64,000 nucleotides of DNA from Apteryx mantelli (GCF_036417845.1 NC_089981.1:77913268-77977267); one strand, 5' to 3'; counted from the stretch's first letter, positions 46,491-60,199 are shown. The notes: a model not told the origin generated them from the sequence alone. Made by a program: numbers and translations.

Positions 46491-48640
46491 CAAGGAATTT
46501 ATTCAGCAAAAAGGAATGAGTGTCAGGGCAGCTGGAAATCTGTGGAAAGTACAGGGATGAGAAGGAGGAGAGATGAAATGAGGGAGAAAACTTGTGCTTT
46601 TACATGCAACCTAAGGAAAGGTTGGGGTTTTTTTTTTTAGGATGGCTGTGCACGTGGTCACACTGTGAAAGTGTAGATGGCCTCTTGGAGGGGGACTTGG
46701 GCAGTCAAAAGCAGGAAAAAGAGAACCAAGGTCTGTGCAAAAGGGCAAAAGAATAAAAGCAAAACGTAGAGCCGTTTTTTGGAAAGAGACTGCAGTTGAA
46801 TCTTCTTTTCCACAATAAGCAAGGCAGAAATGAGTTCAGATCCTGCTCTTGCTCTTGGAGCAACCTCGGGGCAATTCTGCTGCTGTTCCTCTGCTGGCCA
46901 CGGTGCTGTTGCGTTACGCACGTGCTGCGCCCCTGCGAGCAAGGCTTGTCCCAGCACGGAGCTGGTTTTTGTTCCCGGGCCTGCCCTGGTCCTTCCCCAG
47001 CGGTACTGGATAGCGGCACCGCTTGAGCCTGTTGCTGCAGCCCCAACGCTGGCAATGCGGCTCAAGAAGCAGCGTGGCAGGGAGGTGCCTTGGTTTCTCT
47101 CTTGCCGTTTGGTGCCTGAGCTCTCAGCATCTCTCCTGACCTCAGCGAGGTGGGTGGGTGAGTGCAAAATCCTTGAATGAGCCTCCACTGTCGTCCCCTG
47201 TAGCTGCGGTTACACGAGTGCATCGCGCACAACGGCCTCGGTAGCTCTGCTTGCCCACCGTGGGCAGCAACCCCGGCGTGCAGCCGTAGGCTGTAAGCGG
47301 GGAAGGTCACATCTGATTCAAGAAAAAAATGGTATTGCGCGGACAGCACAGGCTCTGCCTGTACCTGATGGCTAGACACATGCAAAACAGCACCAAGTAT
47401 CCTGGGAACTGGCTTGTACATTTTGGGCGTGTGTGGGGGTGTTTGTTTGTTTTTTGCAGCTTCATTTTATGTATGTGAATTTTTGACAGACCTCGTGAAA
47501 ATGTTTAAAAGCATCCCTTCACTATAAAAAGCCATATTGCTTCAAATGCACCCCCCTTTTCCCTTGCCATGGCTGGGTCTTTGGTAAATAAAATGAGAAA
47601 TATCCGTATAACTTAGCAAAGATGCTCATAGAAAGGGTCCTTTTGTGAATTCTAGATAGTTTTGCATTTTAATGCATTCCATTTTTTGCTTCTGGATTGC
47701 TTTTGATTCAGTGTAAGGCTCAGTCTTAGCAGAGAGAGAAAAGACAACCATCTGTTAAGCAGAAATCATTATCACAGGCACAAAATACAGACCCAAATCC
47801 TGTTCCTTTTCATTGCCTGAGCAGCCACTCTGGACCAAATGCAATCTGGAGTAAGGTGCTGTTCCTATAGAAATCTCTAAATCAGCTGTAGGGCTGGTGC
47901 AAATCAGGGGTGACTCCAAAAATGCCACCTGCAAAGAGCGGGTTGCCGGGAAGTTGGGAATATGGGTCACATATATGCTACGTGGTCATAGCACGTGTCC
48001 CAGCACCCTGGGCAAACCTCAGGCTTGCTTGCCCTTGATGTATAACTTATACTACCACGTAAACAGGCTTTTGCATTTGATGGATGGGAGGAAAAATCCA
48101 GGTCTTGGCAACAAAGAAAGCAAGGGGATCCTGGACTAGCAAAATGAATCCTGTCTGAGGACATAAATGATGGCAATGGCCATGGGTATTACGAGAAAAA
48201 TCCCTCTTACGTGGGCATCTCTGCTGTAATATAACTGCTTCAGGCAAAAGGCACAGTCTGATTTGCAGGGTTTGGTAACAGATGAAGGTTAAGTGAAACT
48301 TTTCTTGTTTATTTTTCTTAGCTTTACAGCTTATAACTGTAGTGTTTGGGTTTCTTGCACAAAAGGACGCAGGTTCAGTGACACTGAAATGGCTGAAATC
48401 TAAAAAAACCTAAAACTGAAGAGTTTCCTGCCTTTTTAATTCCAAGCAACATTTTGTTTTGAACTTTTCTTCTATTTTTAATTCATTTTAATTAAAAACT
48501 TTAGCATCGCGGTTCAGTTCCAAACCAAGTGTTTAATTTCACATCAAACTAAGTGCGAGCAGCAGGAATAATGACACGAACAGCAATTTTCATAATACAA
48601 ACCAAGGGCCGCGTTTGGAGGGGGCCTGGAGACCCGGCGG
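46491..48640. other. gene-free stretch
   Basis: No exon, RNA gene or transposon was recognised. The opening at 46658-47188 (minus) has no family features. Confidence 0.45.
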
Positions 48641-48647
48641 GCGAAGG

Positions 48648-48673
48648 CTGCGCAGAGGCGCTGCGCAGAGGCG
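48648..48673. repeat. 13-bp tandem duplication with TGCGCA cores
   Basis: CTGCGCAGAGGCG occurs twice in direct succession without mismatch. Each copy contains TGCGCA, the core of NRF1-type sites. It may be incidental. Confidence 0.7.
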
Positions 48674-49079
48674 CTCCGGCGCGGAGCTGGCTCGTGCCCT
48701 GCATTTCTCCCTGGTGGCACCGGCCGGAATACAAGCGCTCTGGTGGTCTCTGCCTTTCCTTGACAGAGGCAGATGGTACAGTCGGATCAGGCAGCCGCTG
48801 GCCTTACAGGCAGCACGGCTGTTCCAGGGCGGAATAGGAAAACCACAACCCCTCTTCTTCCCCCTTTAAGAGGCAGCAGTTGAGGATGCTGGGCCACACT
48901 GTGATCCCCTTCTTTCTCCCTCTCCCTGCCGAAAGAGTAACTGTGCAAAGTGATTTTGCTGTGTGGATTTGATTTTGCTTGGTGAAAAAAAAGGGGGAAA
49001 AAAAAGCAAAAAAGAAAAGCACGGGTCTCCCTCCCCCAGCTGAATTAGATTTTTTTTCTAGAGTGACTTTTTGAGGAAA

Positions 49080-49860
49080 GCAAACATCATCAGAGAGCGC
49101 GAGCGCACGTGGCGAGGGCTGCACACGCTCTGCGATAAGCCGAGACCATACCGAGTTAGGCGGTTTAACTGTTTTAGGAGCCAGCAGGCAGATGTGCAGG
49201 GCAAAAGGATGTGGAGGTATCTATAGCCCTGCTGCCCACGAGGACTGAGCCTGTGATCGCGCTAATGAGCTGACAGGTCCCCGGCCTTCGCTGCCCGCAG
49301 GCGAGAGCACCGAGCGGGCGCCGCGCTGCCGGCGGTCTCGCGCTTGCCTCTGCCTCTTGGCTTCGCTTTTATCATTTTTGTTTCCTGTGCTGCGGGCAAA
49401 GCTGGATGGGTTCACAGGCAACGCTTCCTGTCAGACACCAGCTGGGGACCACAAAGCTGGCTGGATCAATAGCCTCGCTGCTGCCACGGCCGTTTGATCA
49501 GCTCAGCGTCTCGGCGGCCGGATCCCCTCGTCTCAGCGGTCCTTGGCGCGAGGTAGCAGGTTGAGTCAGGCTCAGCCTGCCTCGGAAACGGCAAAGTTTT
49601 CTATAATATCCCTTTATTGGCAACTTGTGCTTTGTATCAGATGCGAACAATAGACTCGACGGTTTTAGCCTGCCACACGGGGAGGAGCTATAGATATCTC
49701 CGTTATGCAAATCTTTGCAGTCGAGCGAACAGCGCAGCCGCGCGCGGGAGTTCAGCGGCCCCCGCCTCAGACCGCGCGGCGGCACTCGAGCTTTTGGGGC
49801 AGGAATCGCTGCAGCCAAGGCGCAGTAGCTTCCCTCGCCTTCCTCCCCTTCTCGCCTCCC
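49080..49860. other. orphan CpG-rich segment with octamer motif
   Basis: Two CpG-rich parts (about 49080-49330 and 49490-49860) flank a short AT-richer core. The canonical POU octamer ATGCAAAT is at 49705-49712 and a SOX-like AACAATAG at about 49646. No first exon of a known gene was seen. Confidence 0.35.
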
Positions 49861-50929
49861 AGGCTCTGTCTTCAAAATCACAAGACTTTTTGAAGGTCAA
49901 AATATACCGAGGAGTTTTGTTCTGGTTTCTGAACTTTTGGATGATGCTCTGCTCGTTTTCCAGCTTGTTCTGGAAGCACGACAGAGGCACTGCCTATGGG
50001 AAGCTCAGGTATTTGGGAGGTGACACTTGAAGAAAAAAAAAAACCACCTAATATTGCAAACTTACAAGAAATTACAGAATTTCTCGTTCTTCTTATTACA
50101 GAAATTAGCAGCCTGGACTCAGCTAACGCTCCGGCATCAGGTCAGGCCCGAATCCGGCGCTTTGCTTGGAGCGGCAGGATGGGAATCCTGCGCTCTGCTC
50201 TGCCCATCTCGATGTAGGGAAAGTGGTTTCCCATCCGTTTTGTAGTTAAATGCTAAATGATTACATCTCTGACTGTTCTGTTTCCTTTTCTTGTTTGAAA
50301 CAGATTTGTTCTGAGTGTAACCTGCTGTAAATGACTCAGGCCTGACTTTTAACTGGAGCTCTGCGAGTCGGTGGCCGGCAGCATGCCTGTCGCGAATGGT
50401 TTGCCGAGTAGGATCCCTCTGAAACATTGGACCTGGTATAGTGGATAAAAACAGAAATATAGACTGTTCATGGCCTTATCAGGAAAAAAAATGGAAACGA
50501 TGCTCAGTGAGCTGCTTATTTTTAGTTCTGTTGTTACCTTTTCTAGCGTGTACGTGTGGTTGTGGGATGGTACAGCAGGATACAGGCCGTGCCGCGCTGC
50601 AAGGCACAGCCGCTAAGTTGGCAGGTTCCTAAGCTTTCCTTTGCTAGGCTGTGTAGGACCCCGGCCTATTCAAAATACCGACGATTCCACCCTTTCGAGC
50701 AAAAGTATTCTTAAAAGCGGGAAAAATCTTAACGTTGACTTGAAGCGCAGGGCATTTTGCATTGATTCGGTTTCAAACCCTCTGCGCGTGCCTGCACACG
50801 CCGGGGACTTCCTCCTAAACGGCTGTTTATAGAGAAAGGGGTACACGTTATGGGTATGTGCGTGTTCAGGAAGCTCCCAGCCATCTCGGAGGCAGGGCGA
50901 GAAATGTCTCCATTCCCAAAAAGCGCAGA

Positions 50930-51390
50930 TCTGGGCGCAAGCCGCTCGGGGCCGCCCGACTGCCCCGGCGCTCCTGTGCCTGTGCGCCGACAAGCACCGC
51001 GGAGCCCCCGCCTCAGCCCTTCCTTAGGGGCTGCTTCGCCTTCTGGCCACCTGGTTTTAGCTTGACCCTGAGGCCGGCTGAGATGCCGGCCGAGCTAGCA
51101 GAGGTGGGCCTGGTCTGTCTTCCTCCGGCGAAGCCAAAGCCGCTTCTGCTGACGGCCCCGGCGCATGGATTTGCAGCCGTCCGGGGTTGCAAACGCCGCT
51201 TCTCCGAGGAACTCTTCCCATGCGGTCGGTACAATGTACCTGGCCCCCGTCCCTGCGTTTCGGGTGGGCCTAAGCCAGGGCTGCCCTGCGTGGGGGTCCC
51301 GGGTGCGCCAGCCAGCCCTTCGCAGGCCGGCGTCGCTGGGGCCCCGCGGCATCGGGGTCGCCAGCCCCTGGGGTTTAAGACTGATGAGAC
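50930..51390. other. orphan CpG-rich segment
   Basis: CpG-dense DNA carries openings of 194 codons (50858-51442, plus) and 141 codons (51095-51520, minus). The two are antisense to each other and neither resembles a known family. Confidence 0.38.
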
Positions 51391-52149
51391 GGGCCCAAAA
51401 AATCACAAAGGTTGTTGCTGTTCCAAGTGTTGTAATTGCTAAGCCAAGCATAATGCACTCAGGGGTTGTTTGTTTGTTATTTTCTTGGCTTTTCTCAGTA
51501 ACCGCAAGATCTAGAAACATATTTTTTTTTAAAAGAGAAATGTATGTTTCTCACCCCTTCTTATGACTCCAGGAGATGGGGCTTTAGGACACCAAGCATC
51601 AGAAGATCTGTGATAAAATAGCAAGGGTGGTCAGAGCTATGTTTCCTCAGGCCCCGATGCCTTCTGCTCGCCTGCGGGTGATGGGGCTGAGGGTGCAAGG
51701 AGATGTTTTAGCCTCGCACCAGTTGCGATCTCTCTGAGATGGCAGAAACTGTGAGCCATCGGATCTGGCTGCTGCGCAGCCCATTTGTGCTACCAGAAGG
51801 GGCTGACATCCCTTGATAATCCTGTCTATTTAAAATGGCTGATGTAATTGAGGAAAAATGCTTTATTTATCTTTTGCTCATCTTAACCTAATTTGAAGAA
51901 AAGGCTCTGCTTTTGTTGCTTCGAGAGGATGCAATCCAAAAAGGTTGACGCTAGAGGAGGTTCACTCAGTGTGCGGCAGCAGGAATGCAGTTTCCCGGGG
52001 AGGGAGCTGGGTGGAGGGGATATCTCCTGCAGTTGTCATTTTAATTTCCTGTTTTTAAATGATCGGTCTTGGCCTTTTGGAATGAATACAGGGGTGAGCT
52101 GTGCTGCCAGTGTGCTCTACTGTTGTGGTAACGTGATGTGAAAAAACGC

Positions 52150-52770
52150 CGCCTCCGGGCATCCCACTCTGCAGCAGCGTAGCAGGGCCCCGGCCCCTGA
52201 TGGGTGCTCGTGGGCGCAGGGTGTCACGTCCTCCTGCTAGCGGGAACCGCGGCGTGCAAAGAGACGCTGGCCGTCTTGCTTGCGGCAGGGGCTGGAAGAG
52301 TGCGGCTTCGCCTTCAGATGTGGGCCAAATTCTCCCGGCAGCGTGTTTGCATTCGTGCATCCGCACGGCCGTGCTGCATGAGGGAGCCTCCTTCCACGTC
52401 CCCAAAGCCCTGGAGAAATTGCTCCGTGGCTTCTCTGCAGAAGACACTGCGGAGAGGTGGGGACCTGAGCGGTTTTGGGGCACGAGTCCCTGCCGGAAGA
52501 TCCTCCGAGTGCTTTGGAAGATACAGATGGGACCGTAGGCTGGAGGGGCCCGTCCTGCTGCCTGTGGCACCGGAGCACGGTGGGCAGTATGGCTGGGCCA
52601 GGCCCGTCTGCATTCGGCGAGGGCTGCGTTATGCAGGGGCTGGTGAAAGGCTGCTCGACACAAAGGGCCGAACTCAGCGCCGAGCTGTGCGGCGCGCAGC
52701 CCGTCCGTGGGACGGCGCGGGGCGCGAGTCTGCACCGAACGGGCCGCCCTCGTTCTAGCACAGGGCAGGG
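52150..52770. other. orphan CpG-rich segment with multi-frame openings
   Basis: Long openings overlap on both strands (52055-52735 and 52237-52866 minus, 52204-52758 plus). At most one could be coding and none shows domains. High GC and few stops explain them. Confidence 0.38.
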
Positions 52771-53929
52771 AGGGTGCTGGGCCGGTGCGGTGTGATCAGA
52801 AATGCGTATACGGGAGGCACTGCGCACAAACAGAAGCCATTTGGCTGTTTTTTGTAATTTTGCCAAAGTTTCTGGGGGGGAAAAAAAAAGGCTCCCAATG
52901 ACGATTCCTAGCTAAAACTTCTGTGAGGTAGCTGCATCCCGCTGCGTCCAGCCCCGAGCCCGCCCCGCTTCCTGCTGTCCCTGCCTGTCCCTCCTCATCG
53001 CTTTGCAAACGATGCAAAACGGAATAAACCCAAGCAAAAGGTGGAAGTGTGAGCGGCCTGTGCTGCAGACCTTCCTCTGGGCCTCCCCAGGAACAGCCTG
53101 GGACGAAGGGCTGCCGGGGTCCTGCCCCGGGCAGGCTCCAGGAGACGGCAATGTGCCCCGTGCCGGCACGGGGCCGAAGGGCTCCGAGCTCCTGCCGCCC
53201 AGTAAAGCCACCGGAGCGTGGGAAGGTAGAGTCCTCGCAGGGGGACTCATGCCCAAAGGGATGAGCTGTGCTTCGTGCCACCAGCCCCGCTGCTGGGCCC
53301 CCCGGCCGCTGACCACCCGGCCCTTCCCTTTCCCACAGCACGCGGCACCGGAGGCTCCTCTGTAACCTTCCCACCTAGAAAGCTGAAGTTTCTCAGATCG
53401 GCAGCAGAACGTTTTCTCAGGGGAAAGTCTCCGCTTTCCGCTCTGTTTGGACCTCACCTGACCGCATAAAAGCTACGCCAAGTTTGGGGCTGGCAGACTG
53501 CAAGAAGACTCACGCAGGTCTTCGGTTGGCTGGTTTCGTTTTCCCTTTCGTTTTCCCCTTGTATTTTAGTGCAAGATTGGTTTTAGCAGTAACTACCATA
53601 CGCAGTGCTTTCCTGCATTCGGCAGGTGCCAGCGAGGGAACGGTGCTGAGCAGAAGGGCCATGGGGTGCCTTCACCGCCGGGTCCCCAAAGGTTGGAGCC
53701 GGTGGCCTGCAGGCAGCGACAGCCACTGTTGTGCTCTTGGACCTGCCCACTCGCGCACCCTGGGCTTGTGCTCGCTCTTGCTCTTCCTCACTGGCAAAGG
53801 CTTGGCTTTCTGGCTGTATTTTGCTTTATTTATTTTTTTTAATACGCGGCAAAAGCAATGCCAGGCTTCCACGGGGGTGTTTGTGGGTTCTTTGCATTGC
53901 GTTTGACCTCTCCGTGTTCTGGAGAGAAG
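52771..53929. other. gene-free stretch
   Basis: Openings of up to 192 codons (52796-53374 minus) look compositional. Nothing else was recognised. Confidence 0.4.
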
Positions 53930-54360
53930 AGGAAGTTGAATGAATGTTTATTACATTTTGTGGATTACGTATGCCCTTCTACGACACATGTTTACAATGA
54001 ATTTATAGACCCCTGTAAAGGGGTTTATAGGCATCATACTTAATTATTGTGGCAGAAATTATATCATTATAATAACCGCCTGTGTTTTAGATGTAAAAAT
54101 CAGTGCCAAGGATTCCCAGATGAATCATCTCTGATAAGAACCAGAAATGACACAGGCCATATATTGTGTGGCAAAACTGTTTGGATTGGTACCTTTAGGG
54201 TATTCAGCCTTGCCAAGTCTCTGCGGTGCTGACACAGTTTATTACACATTTTCATTTATTAAGAGATTATTTGACTGTAGTTTGTTGTTTTATTGTACAG
54301 CAGGTGATAATTTTACACTAAATTAACTGTAACATCTCTGTTAGGAACAGGCCGAAGAGG
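53930..54360. other. candidate conserved non-coding element
   Basis: An AT-rich block lies between GC-rich flanks. It has homeodomain-like TTAATTATTG, a GATA-type CTGATAAGA near 54131-54139 and a perfect-loop hairpin at 54004-54029. It has no coding or repeat signature. Conservation cannot be tested here. Confidence 0.28.
54004..54029 (+). repeat. 11-bp hairpin with GTAA tetraloop
   Basis: TATAGACCCCT pairs with AGGGGTTTATA across a GTAA loop, with ten Watson-Crick pairs and one G-T pair. As RNA the loop would be of the GNRA type. It is shorter than a microRNA precursor. Confidence 0.6.
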
Positions 54361-57300
54361 CTTCTTGCTATGAAGCTAAATACTGACTAATGGCTTTTAT
54401 TCATCAAGGGAGTCGTTTGCTCTCATGTGCAGGGCTTGAATAAGACTCCCCAACAGCCCGTTATTAGCCTGTGCGTGTACGTGGTTCAGCTTAGGGTTAA
54501 TGGGTCTTGTGCCAGCGCAGGCGGACTCTCAAAACCAGACCTCCGCGCTAGCAGCAAGTAGCTCAGTGCTTTAGGGCTCCGCTGAAAAACGGTTTGAGGC
54601 TACCGAACCTGCACGTAGGCAGACGAACGGCCACTGAGGTCCGGAGCGCGCGAGCCCGGGAGCCTGGCACTGCCGAGCCGAGCCAAGCCTCGTGTCGGGA
54701 GCTGGGAATCCCACGCCGCAGTGAACCGCGCGCTGAAGCAAGAACAGTTATTGCTGCAAATTACTAAAGCTTTGCTACGTTGGAAGTTCACAGTGCGTTT
54801 ATAGCGGTAGCTTACTATTAAGAAGGAATGCAGTCCAAAACGAGAAATAGAGGAAAAATCAGAGCTGTATTGCTTTGCACACAATTCCATATTTAAAAGG
54901 AGTAATAAAAGGAGGCAAAATAATCCCCTTTCCAACTGCACTGCGAATTAGCTTTGGTTAATACTAACATTGCCTTTCTATGGAGCACACCAAGGGAAAT
55001 GCTCTCAATAAAAATCTGGGGCTGCGTAAGTAATTCATAATAAAAATTTTACTTGAGGACTCCCCTCCCTGGCATACACACCTTCTTCTTTGTTTATGAA
55101 TTATCTGCAAGGAAACCTAACTTTCTCGGGTGGTTGTATTCATATTGGTTCAGCAAATTTCAGCACGTAATACTGGGTGAACAATAACTTCTCAAGCAGT
55201 TAGCTGCAAGTTGCACTTACTTGTCATGATGGGACAGACAGATGAAGTGTTGTATTTCTATCTGCTGAAGAGATGAACAGAGCTCCTGAGTTAGGTGTCC
55301 GGAGTGGCTTTTTATGATTAGCTCTTCCAAATTTTCTTTGAGAGGATATTTTCTAGTGCTCGCTTTAAAATTCTCAGTTCAGAGACCATTCTGCAGCAAG
55401 CTTATAGCTAGAGCATGCACTGAAAGCTGCTACCAAAGCAGGGTACACCAAGACTTTGAAAAATTTTTAATAACTACTTTTTGCAGTATTTCCCCAGATC
55501 TACAATCATGGGATGGACTTTTGTGCTTTATTAATTGGGGATGTTTGACTGTTATTTTTAGAGGAGGGAATGTGAGACCATGTAAATAGCTGTTGTTTGC
55601 TGCTTTTTTGAATGCTTATTTAACCCCCCACAATGGTCCCCATTTTCTGCAAAGGAAACATATAACCAATTTCCATCTCATCCTTAATGTGTTTTATTTT
55701 CTTTCTTTCTCTCTTTTTTTTTTTTTTGAGGCGAATGCCAGCCTATGAAGCAAAGCTCTCCTGGGCCCCAGGCCGGGGAATCGAGTGTGGGTGAGCAGGA
55801 GGCTCTGCCGGCGCATCCCCGCTCACGTGTGACCGTTTGGGGACAAGCTGCGGACACCACGGCACCCTCCCCCCTGCGCAGGAGGTGTGTTAAAAAGGAG
55901 TCGTTTGCCGCATAGCTTGCAAAGTGCTGCTCCTGCAGTCATCGGCAAAAAGGGATGAGAAGGTTTGGGAATAAGGTGTAGTTCAAACACATCTTTTGTG
56001 CATATTTGGGGATTTCAGTGCACGTGTGCCTTGCTTGGGGTCTTTCAAGGCAGTTTCCCTCGGCGCGTTTTTAGAGGGGTTGTTGTCTTGCCGCCGGGCT
56101 AGAGCCTGCAGGTCCTCCTTGGCTCTGTAGGAGAGCCCAGGGACATACTCCTCTGCGCTTTTTAGCTACTTCGCGCCCAAAGCTGGCACACAACCTCCCA
56201 GCGTGAGGCGAGCGCGCAAAGCCCTGCGAGAGCCGACGCGAGGGCTGTGCAGCGGGGGCTCGCGGGGGCTGCAAACTCCTCTTGCGTTCACATGTGACCA
56301 GAGCGAGGTGAGCCGGCGGCAATGACGCCGATTTTGACTCGATGGTTTTAGATGTGAATACATTTTGCCTGGTTTACGCTGATCATCGCGCAGGTAATTT
56401 CACTGTTCGCAGCAGGGAAGCACAGCCTGTTTTTAACATGCAGCAAAATCATTAGAGCTGCTGTTGCTGTCGTCGGTAAGGACGATAACCCCAGAAGGAT
56501 GGGGGTGCAGGGGGACACCCCGTGGGAAATGATGCTGGCAGGTCGCACCACAGTGTCTGCTATTACGTTACATCTCCGCCTAGCTAGCATCTCTGCAGCC
56601 TGTTCAAAGAACTGTAAGTAAAACCTGAAGGGATGATAACCATTTCACACATGAAAACCTTGGCTTTATTTGGTGGTGTAAGACTTGAGGGGGAAGTTGG
56701 GGGGGAGAAAACACAAAGCAGAGTAAATTTTATTGTCGGAGTAGATGTGGCAGAATAATTACAATTTCTGGCTGAGTGTTTGGAACAGCATAAAAAGGCC
56801 GGAAAAGAAGCAGCAGCTTAAATTTTGACTGTCTATTTGGGGTGATAGTAAAGCCAAGAGTGCCATTTCCAGTCTAAAATGCACTACTGAAGCGCGTTAG
56901 AGCCTAAATAAGGATCTGAACAGAAACATCTTCAACTCCCGCTCGTCACCAAGGTGAAGGACCTGTTCCAGGAAATGCAGTACCCGCAGGAAGAGAGCCC
57001 CCTCGATCTGCCCCTTCGGAGCTTAAGTTTTAATTCAGGATTAGGAAAAACGTTGCCCGAGGCCCGGCCGAAGGCGGACGCTGACCCTGGGAGAGCCTGC
57101 AGCACTCCCTGCCGGAGTGGGGCCAGGCTGGGGCCTCCGGCCGGAAAGCTGCCGCCACTGCAGGAGCCCCGCAGCAGAGAACGGGGAGAGAAACGCCGAA
57201 AGCAGGACATGCAGGGTGGCACGCGAGCTGGCTGGGGCGAGGGGCTGATCTTAAAGGAAGATGCACACGGTTTGGGTTAGGATCGGCCTCCCTCTGTCAA

Positions 57301-57539
57301 AATGCACTGCGGATGGTAGATTATGTGGGCTCCACGTGGGTAATTTTTTCCTTTTCTTCTCGCCGTATGACAGCCCAGGAGACGATGTCACGTGTTACAT
57401 GCGCGTTTTTCTTGCGGTCTGCGCGTCGTTCACTCAGAAGAGCTTTCTGAGCACAACGGATCCAGTGGGTGACCACTTCTCTTATTCTAGGCGTTGTGCA
57501 ACGCGACTGTTTTGCCTCTCCTCTTTTATGTGCAAACCC
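54361..57539. other. gene-free stretch
   Basis: Mostly AT-rich sequence at 54900-55700 with candidate conserved texture, then mixed composition. A pyrimidine tract (55697-55727, ending in T14) stands alone. The openings at 56954-57280 and 56932-57222 are antisense to each other and unremarkable. Confidence 0.42.
55697..55727. repeat. pyrimidine tract ending in T14
   Basis: A CTTT/CTCT simple repeat leads into fourteen T. It is low-complexity DNA. Confidence 0.85.
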
Positions 57540-57900
57540 AGCGCGCTTGGAAGCGCCAGGCGCAGCTCGCTCACGCAGGGACGCCTGAGCCAGGAGGAAG
57601 CAGGACAGTTTTAGCCGTCGCAGCTGTAGCTCCCGGCGTGGGCAGCGCTCGTGGCAGGGTCGCCTCCAGGAGCGGCTCGAGGTGCCTCCTGGGCCCGCGG
57701 GCGGCCCTACCGACCTGCGGCGATTGCGGGGCCGCGGGATGTGGCGGCTGCGGTCAGGGGAGCTGCTGGGGGCTGCAGCTGCGCCCGCGGGGTTTCTGCG
57801 GCCCCAGCGGGCGCTTGGGTTGGAGCTTGGCAGTTTTGTGCATGCAGACCCCTGGCCCTGCTCCTGCTCCTGCTCCTCCTCCTCCTCCCGGAGCTTGCTG
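57540..57900. other. orphan CpG-rich segment with CTCCTG/CTC repeat
   Basis: CpG-dense sequence is followed by a CTCCTG-CTC repeat (57861-57888), which gives poly-Leu, poly-Pro or poly-Ser in the three frames of the overlapping openings. No gene was recognised. Confidence 0.4.
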
Positions 57901-60199
57901 CAGAGCCAGAGACTGGTTTCTAGGCGATGCCATGGTATATCCAGAGTCCCGCAGGGAGGCAGGCCAGGATGGACCTTACTAGTAAGAAGATCTATTCGGC
58001 CGCATAAGGGTCACCTACCTCATTTGTCCAGACGAGCGACTCCTCACACAGCAGCTCAGCTGTGGGCTCAGAGGGCAAGGGAGCCTTAGGTGAGGGGCTG
58101 CTGCTGAGCAGACAGGAGTTACAACTTTTTTCATCTGGAAGAACTGCATCTTGCAGAAGAGGATGCGTGAACGGCCTTCAAAACGGTTCTGTGAGCTCTG
58201 GAAAACGTTCTGAAAATGTTTCTCTCTTCAAATAAAGAACTCATTAAGTTTTCTGTTCCTCCGAGCCCTTGTGCTTCCCCCTTCCCAGAGGCATAACATT
58301 GAGCCTAATCATTAACTGCAACAACTGAGGCCTTTATTTTGGTGTAAAGCTGCATGAGAATAGAAAGTCCCATGTGTATACAGCTGTTACACTTGCATGA
58401 TTGTAAGAAAAATGGGGGAACCCGCAAGCGATTCCCAAAGATGCATCTTCCCTTTTCCTCTAATGAGTGTGATGCATAACGTAAGAGAGGAAAGAAAATT
58501 TACAAAGTTGAGTGGGTTTTTTTCTTTTTTTGTTTGTTTTCGTTTGACTGCAGAAGGGCTGGGACTGGTGAAGGCTGAGGCAGGAGCCCTTCCCCTTCCC
58601 TGGAGCTCTGAGCACCTCGCCGAGGATGCAGAGGAACAGTGATAGTCAAGGTACCACCACGAGGCCTTAGCTGGGTCTTTCAAACAGCTATGGAAAAAGG
58701 CATCTCATCTCCTTCCTGTTTAGAAAAGGAAGAGCAGGAAAGCCATAGTGTGAAACGCTCCGTGCTGTTGGGGGCAACCAAAGTCTCAGCTGCCACGGTA
58801 CTGTCCCACACCCAGGGCTACAGCAATAAACCATGCTAACGACAAGCACTATTATAGAAATCCCTCCCTGGATGCTATAGGCGCCCTGATGTTACTGCAT
58901 GTCTCCAAGACTCATTGCGTGATGACATATCTCCTCTTTCGCTTGACTCAGGAGCTGCTCCCCCTGGTTGCTGTGAAAGCTGCAAGCACTTTAACATGGC
59001 CTGCTGGAAGTGTATTTCTTAAAAAGAATGAAATCTCCACATAATTTCTGGAGTCGCTGATTTGACTCTTCCGCCTTAGCAATTTGTGAGCTTTGCCACA
59101 GTGACATTTATGAAATAGCTCGACAGCGGCAGAAACAACAGCAACCAAATCTGCGTGTATGCTTTAAAGCAAACAATCTCCTCTGGTAATCCGGCCTTTA
59201 GGGCCTGAAGTAAACAACTGCTTTTCAAGGGAATGCTACTAAGAAAAGAGAAGTCTGTCGGGTGTTGCTTTTTTTAAAACATGAGACAGAATGTTTTTCC
59301 TTCTAAAAACTCTAAGCCCCGAGTTGTTATGGGAAGATAACAGTTCCATTAATTAGACGATCAAATACTATTTTATTAGTAAATTCTTGCACTGGTCTGG
59401 CATGGCTCGTGCTTGCTTACAAGACGTGACAATCTTCTTTTGAGCAGCTATAATGAAATTTTTCCAGTGAGTTATTTAATATAATTGCTATAATTCTCTA
59501 ATCCGTACATTTGCATCAATGTCGAGTGTTGATTATGACCTGGTTCAGCGTGTTTATCTGTGTTGATTTTTGAGGGGAGAGGAAAAAAAAAAAAGAAAAA
59601 AAGGATCCCTTCACCATGTGCAGACTTTTCCACCATTTCAGACCTTGCTTCCAATCTGCTTCCAATTTTGTGGATTTAAATCAGACCGATTGTTGTGTAA
59701 CGCGATGCCGCCCTGCAGTTTCCTATGCGGGGCCGGCACGCAGCCCTACGGCTTCGCTTCCCGCGGTACTCTTCACATGCAATGGGCACGTTTCTCCCAA
59801 CGCAGGGCAGACACCAATTAACGGCGCTCATTAACGGGGACGCGGTCAACTTGGGTAACCTTGAAACCCGGCGCGTACACGGAGACGTACGCAGGAGAGG
59901 CTAACGGCAGATGACAGCTCGTTTCCTTTTGCTCCTTTGCCCAGAACAGCCTGGCCGTGCTCGCGTTGCATCTAGAGGCTTCCTGCGGTGGCAAGAGGGG
60001 CACCGCAGAGGCGACTTGGGAGCGACTGCACAGCATTCGGGGTTTCGCCCTTCATGCTACCTATCTCCTGGCTGGGGATCGGCCGTTTGCCCCGAATCCC
60101 CACAGCTCGGAGCCCCAACCCCAGCCGGGCTCTGCTTGCCGAGTTGGAAAGTCGAATGTGGGGCAGGTTAACTTAAAAACGTGCAGACGAGGGCAAGCG
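57901..60199. other. gene-free AT-rich stretch
   Basis: No exon was recognised. The block at 59240-59570 contains ATTAATTAG, several TAAT cores and a perfect octamer ATTTGCAT (59509-59516), and is a candidate conserved non-coding element. Confidence 0.4.

Noticed and set aside
52055-52866. Long openings on both strands (184 to 226 codons)
   Set aside because: They overlap in several frames in a CpG-rich segment, lack domains and have no splice or promoter support.
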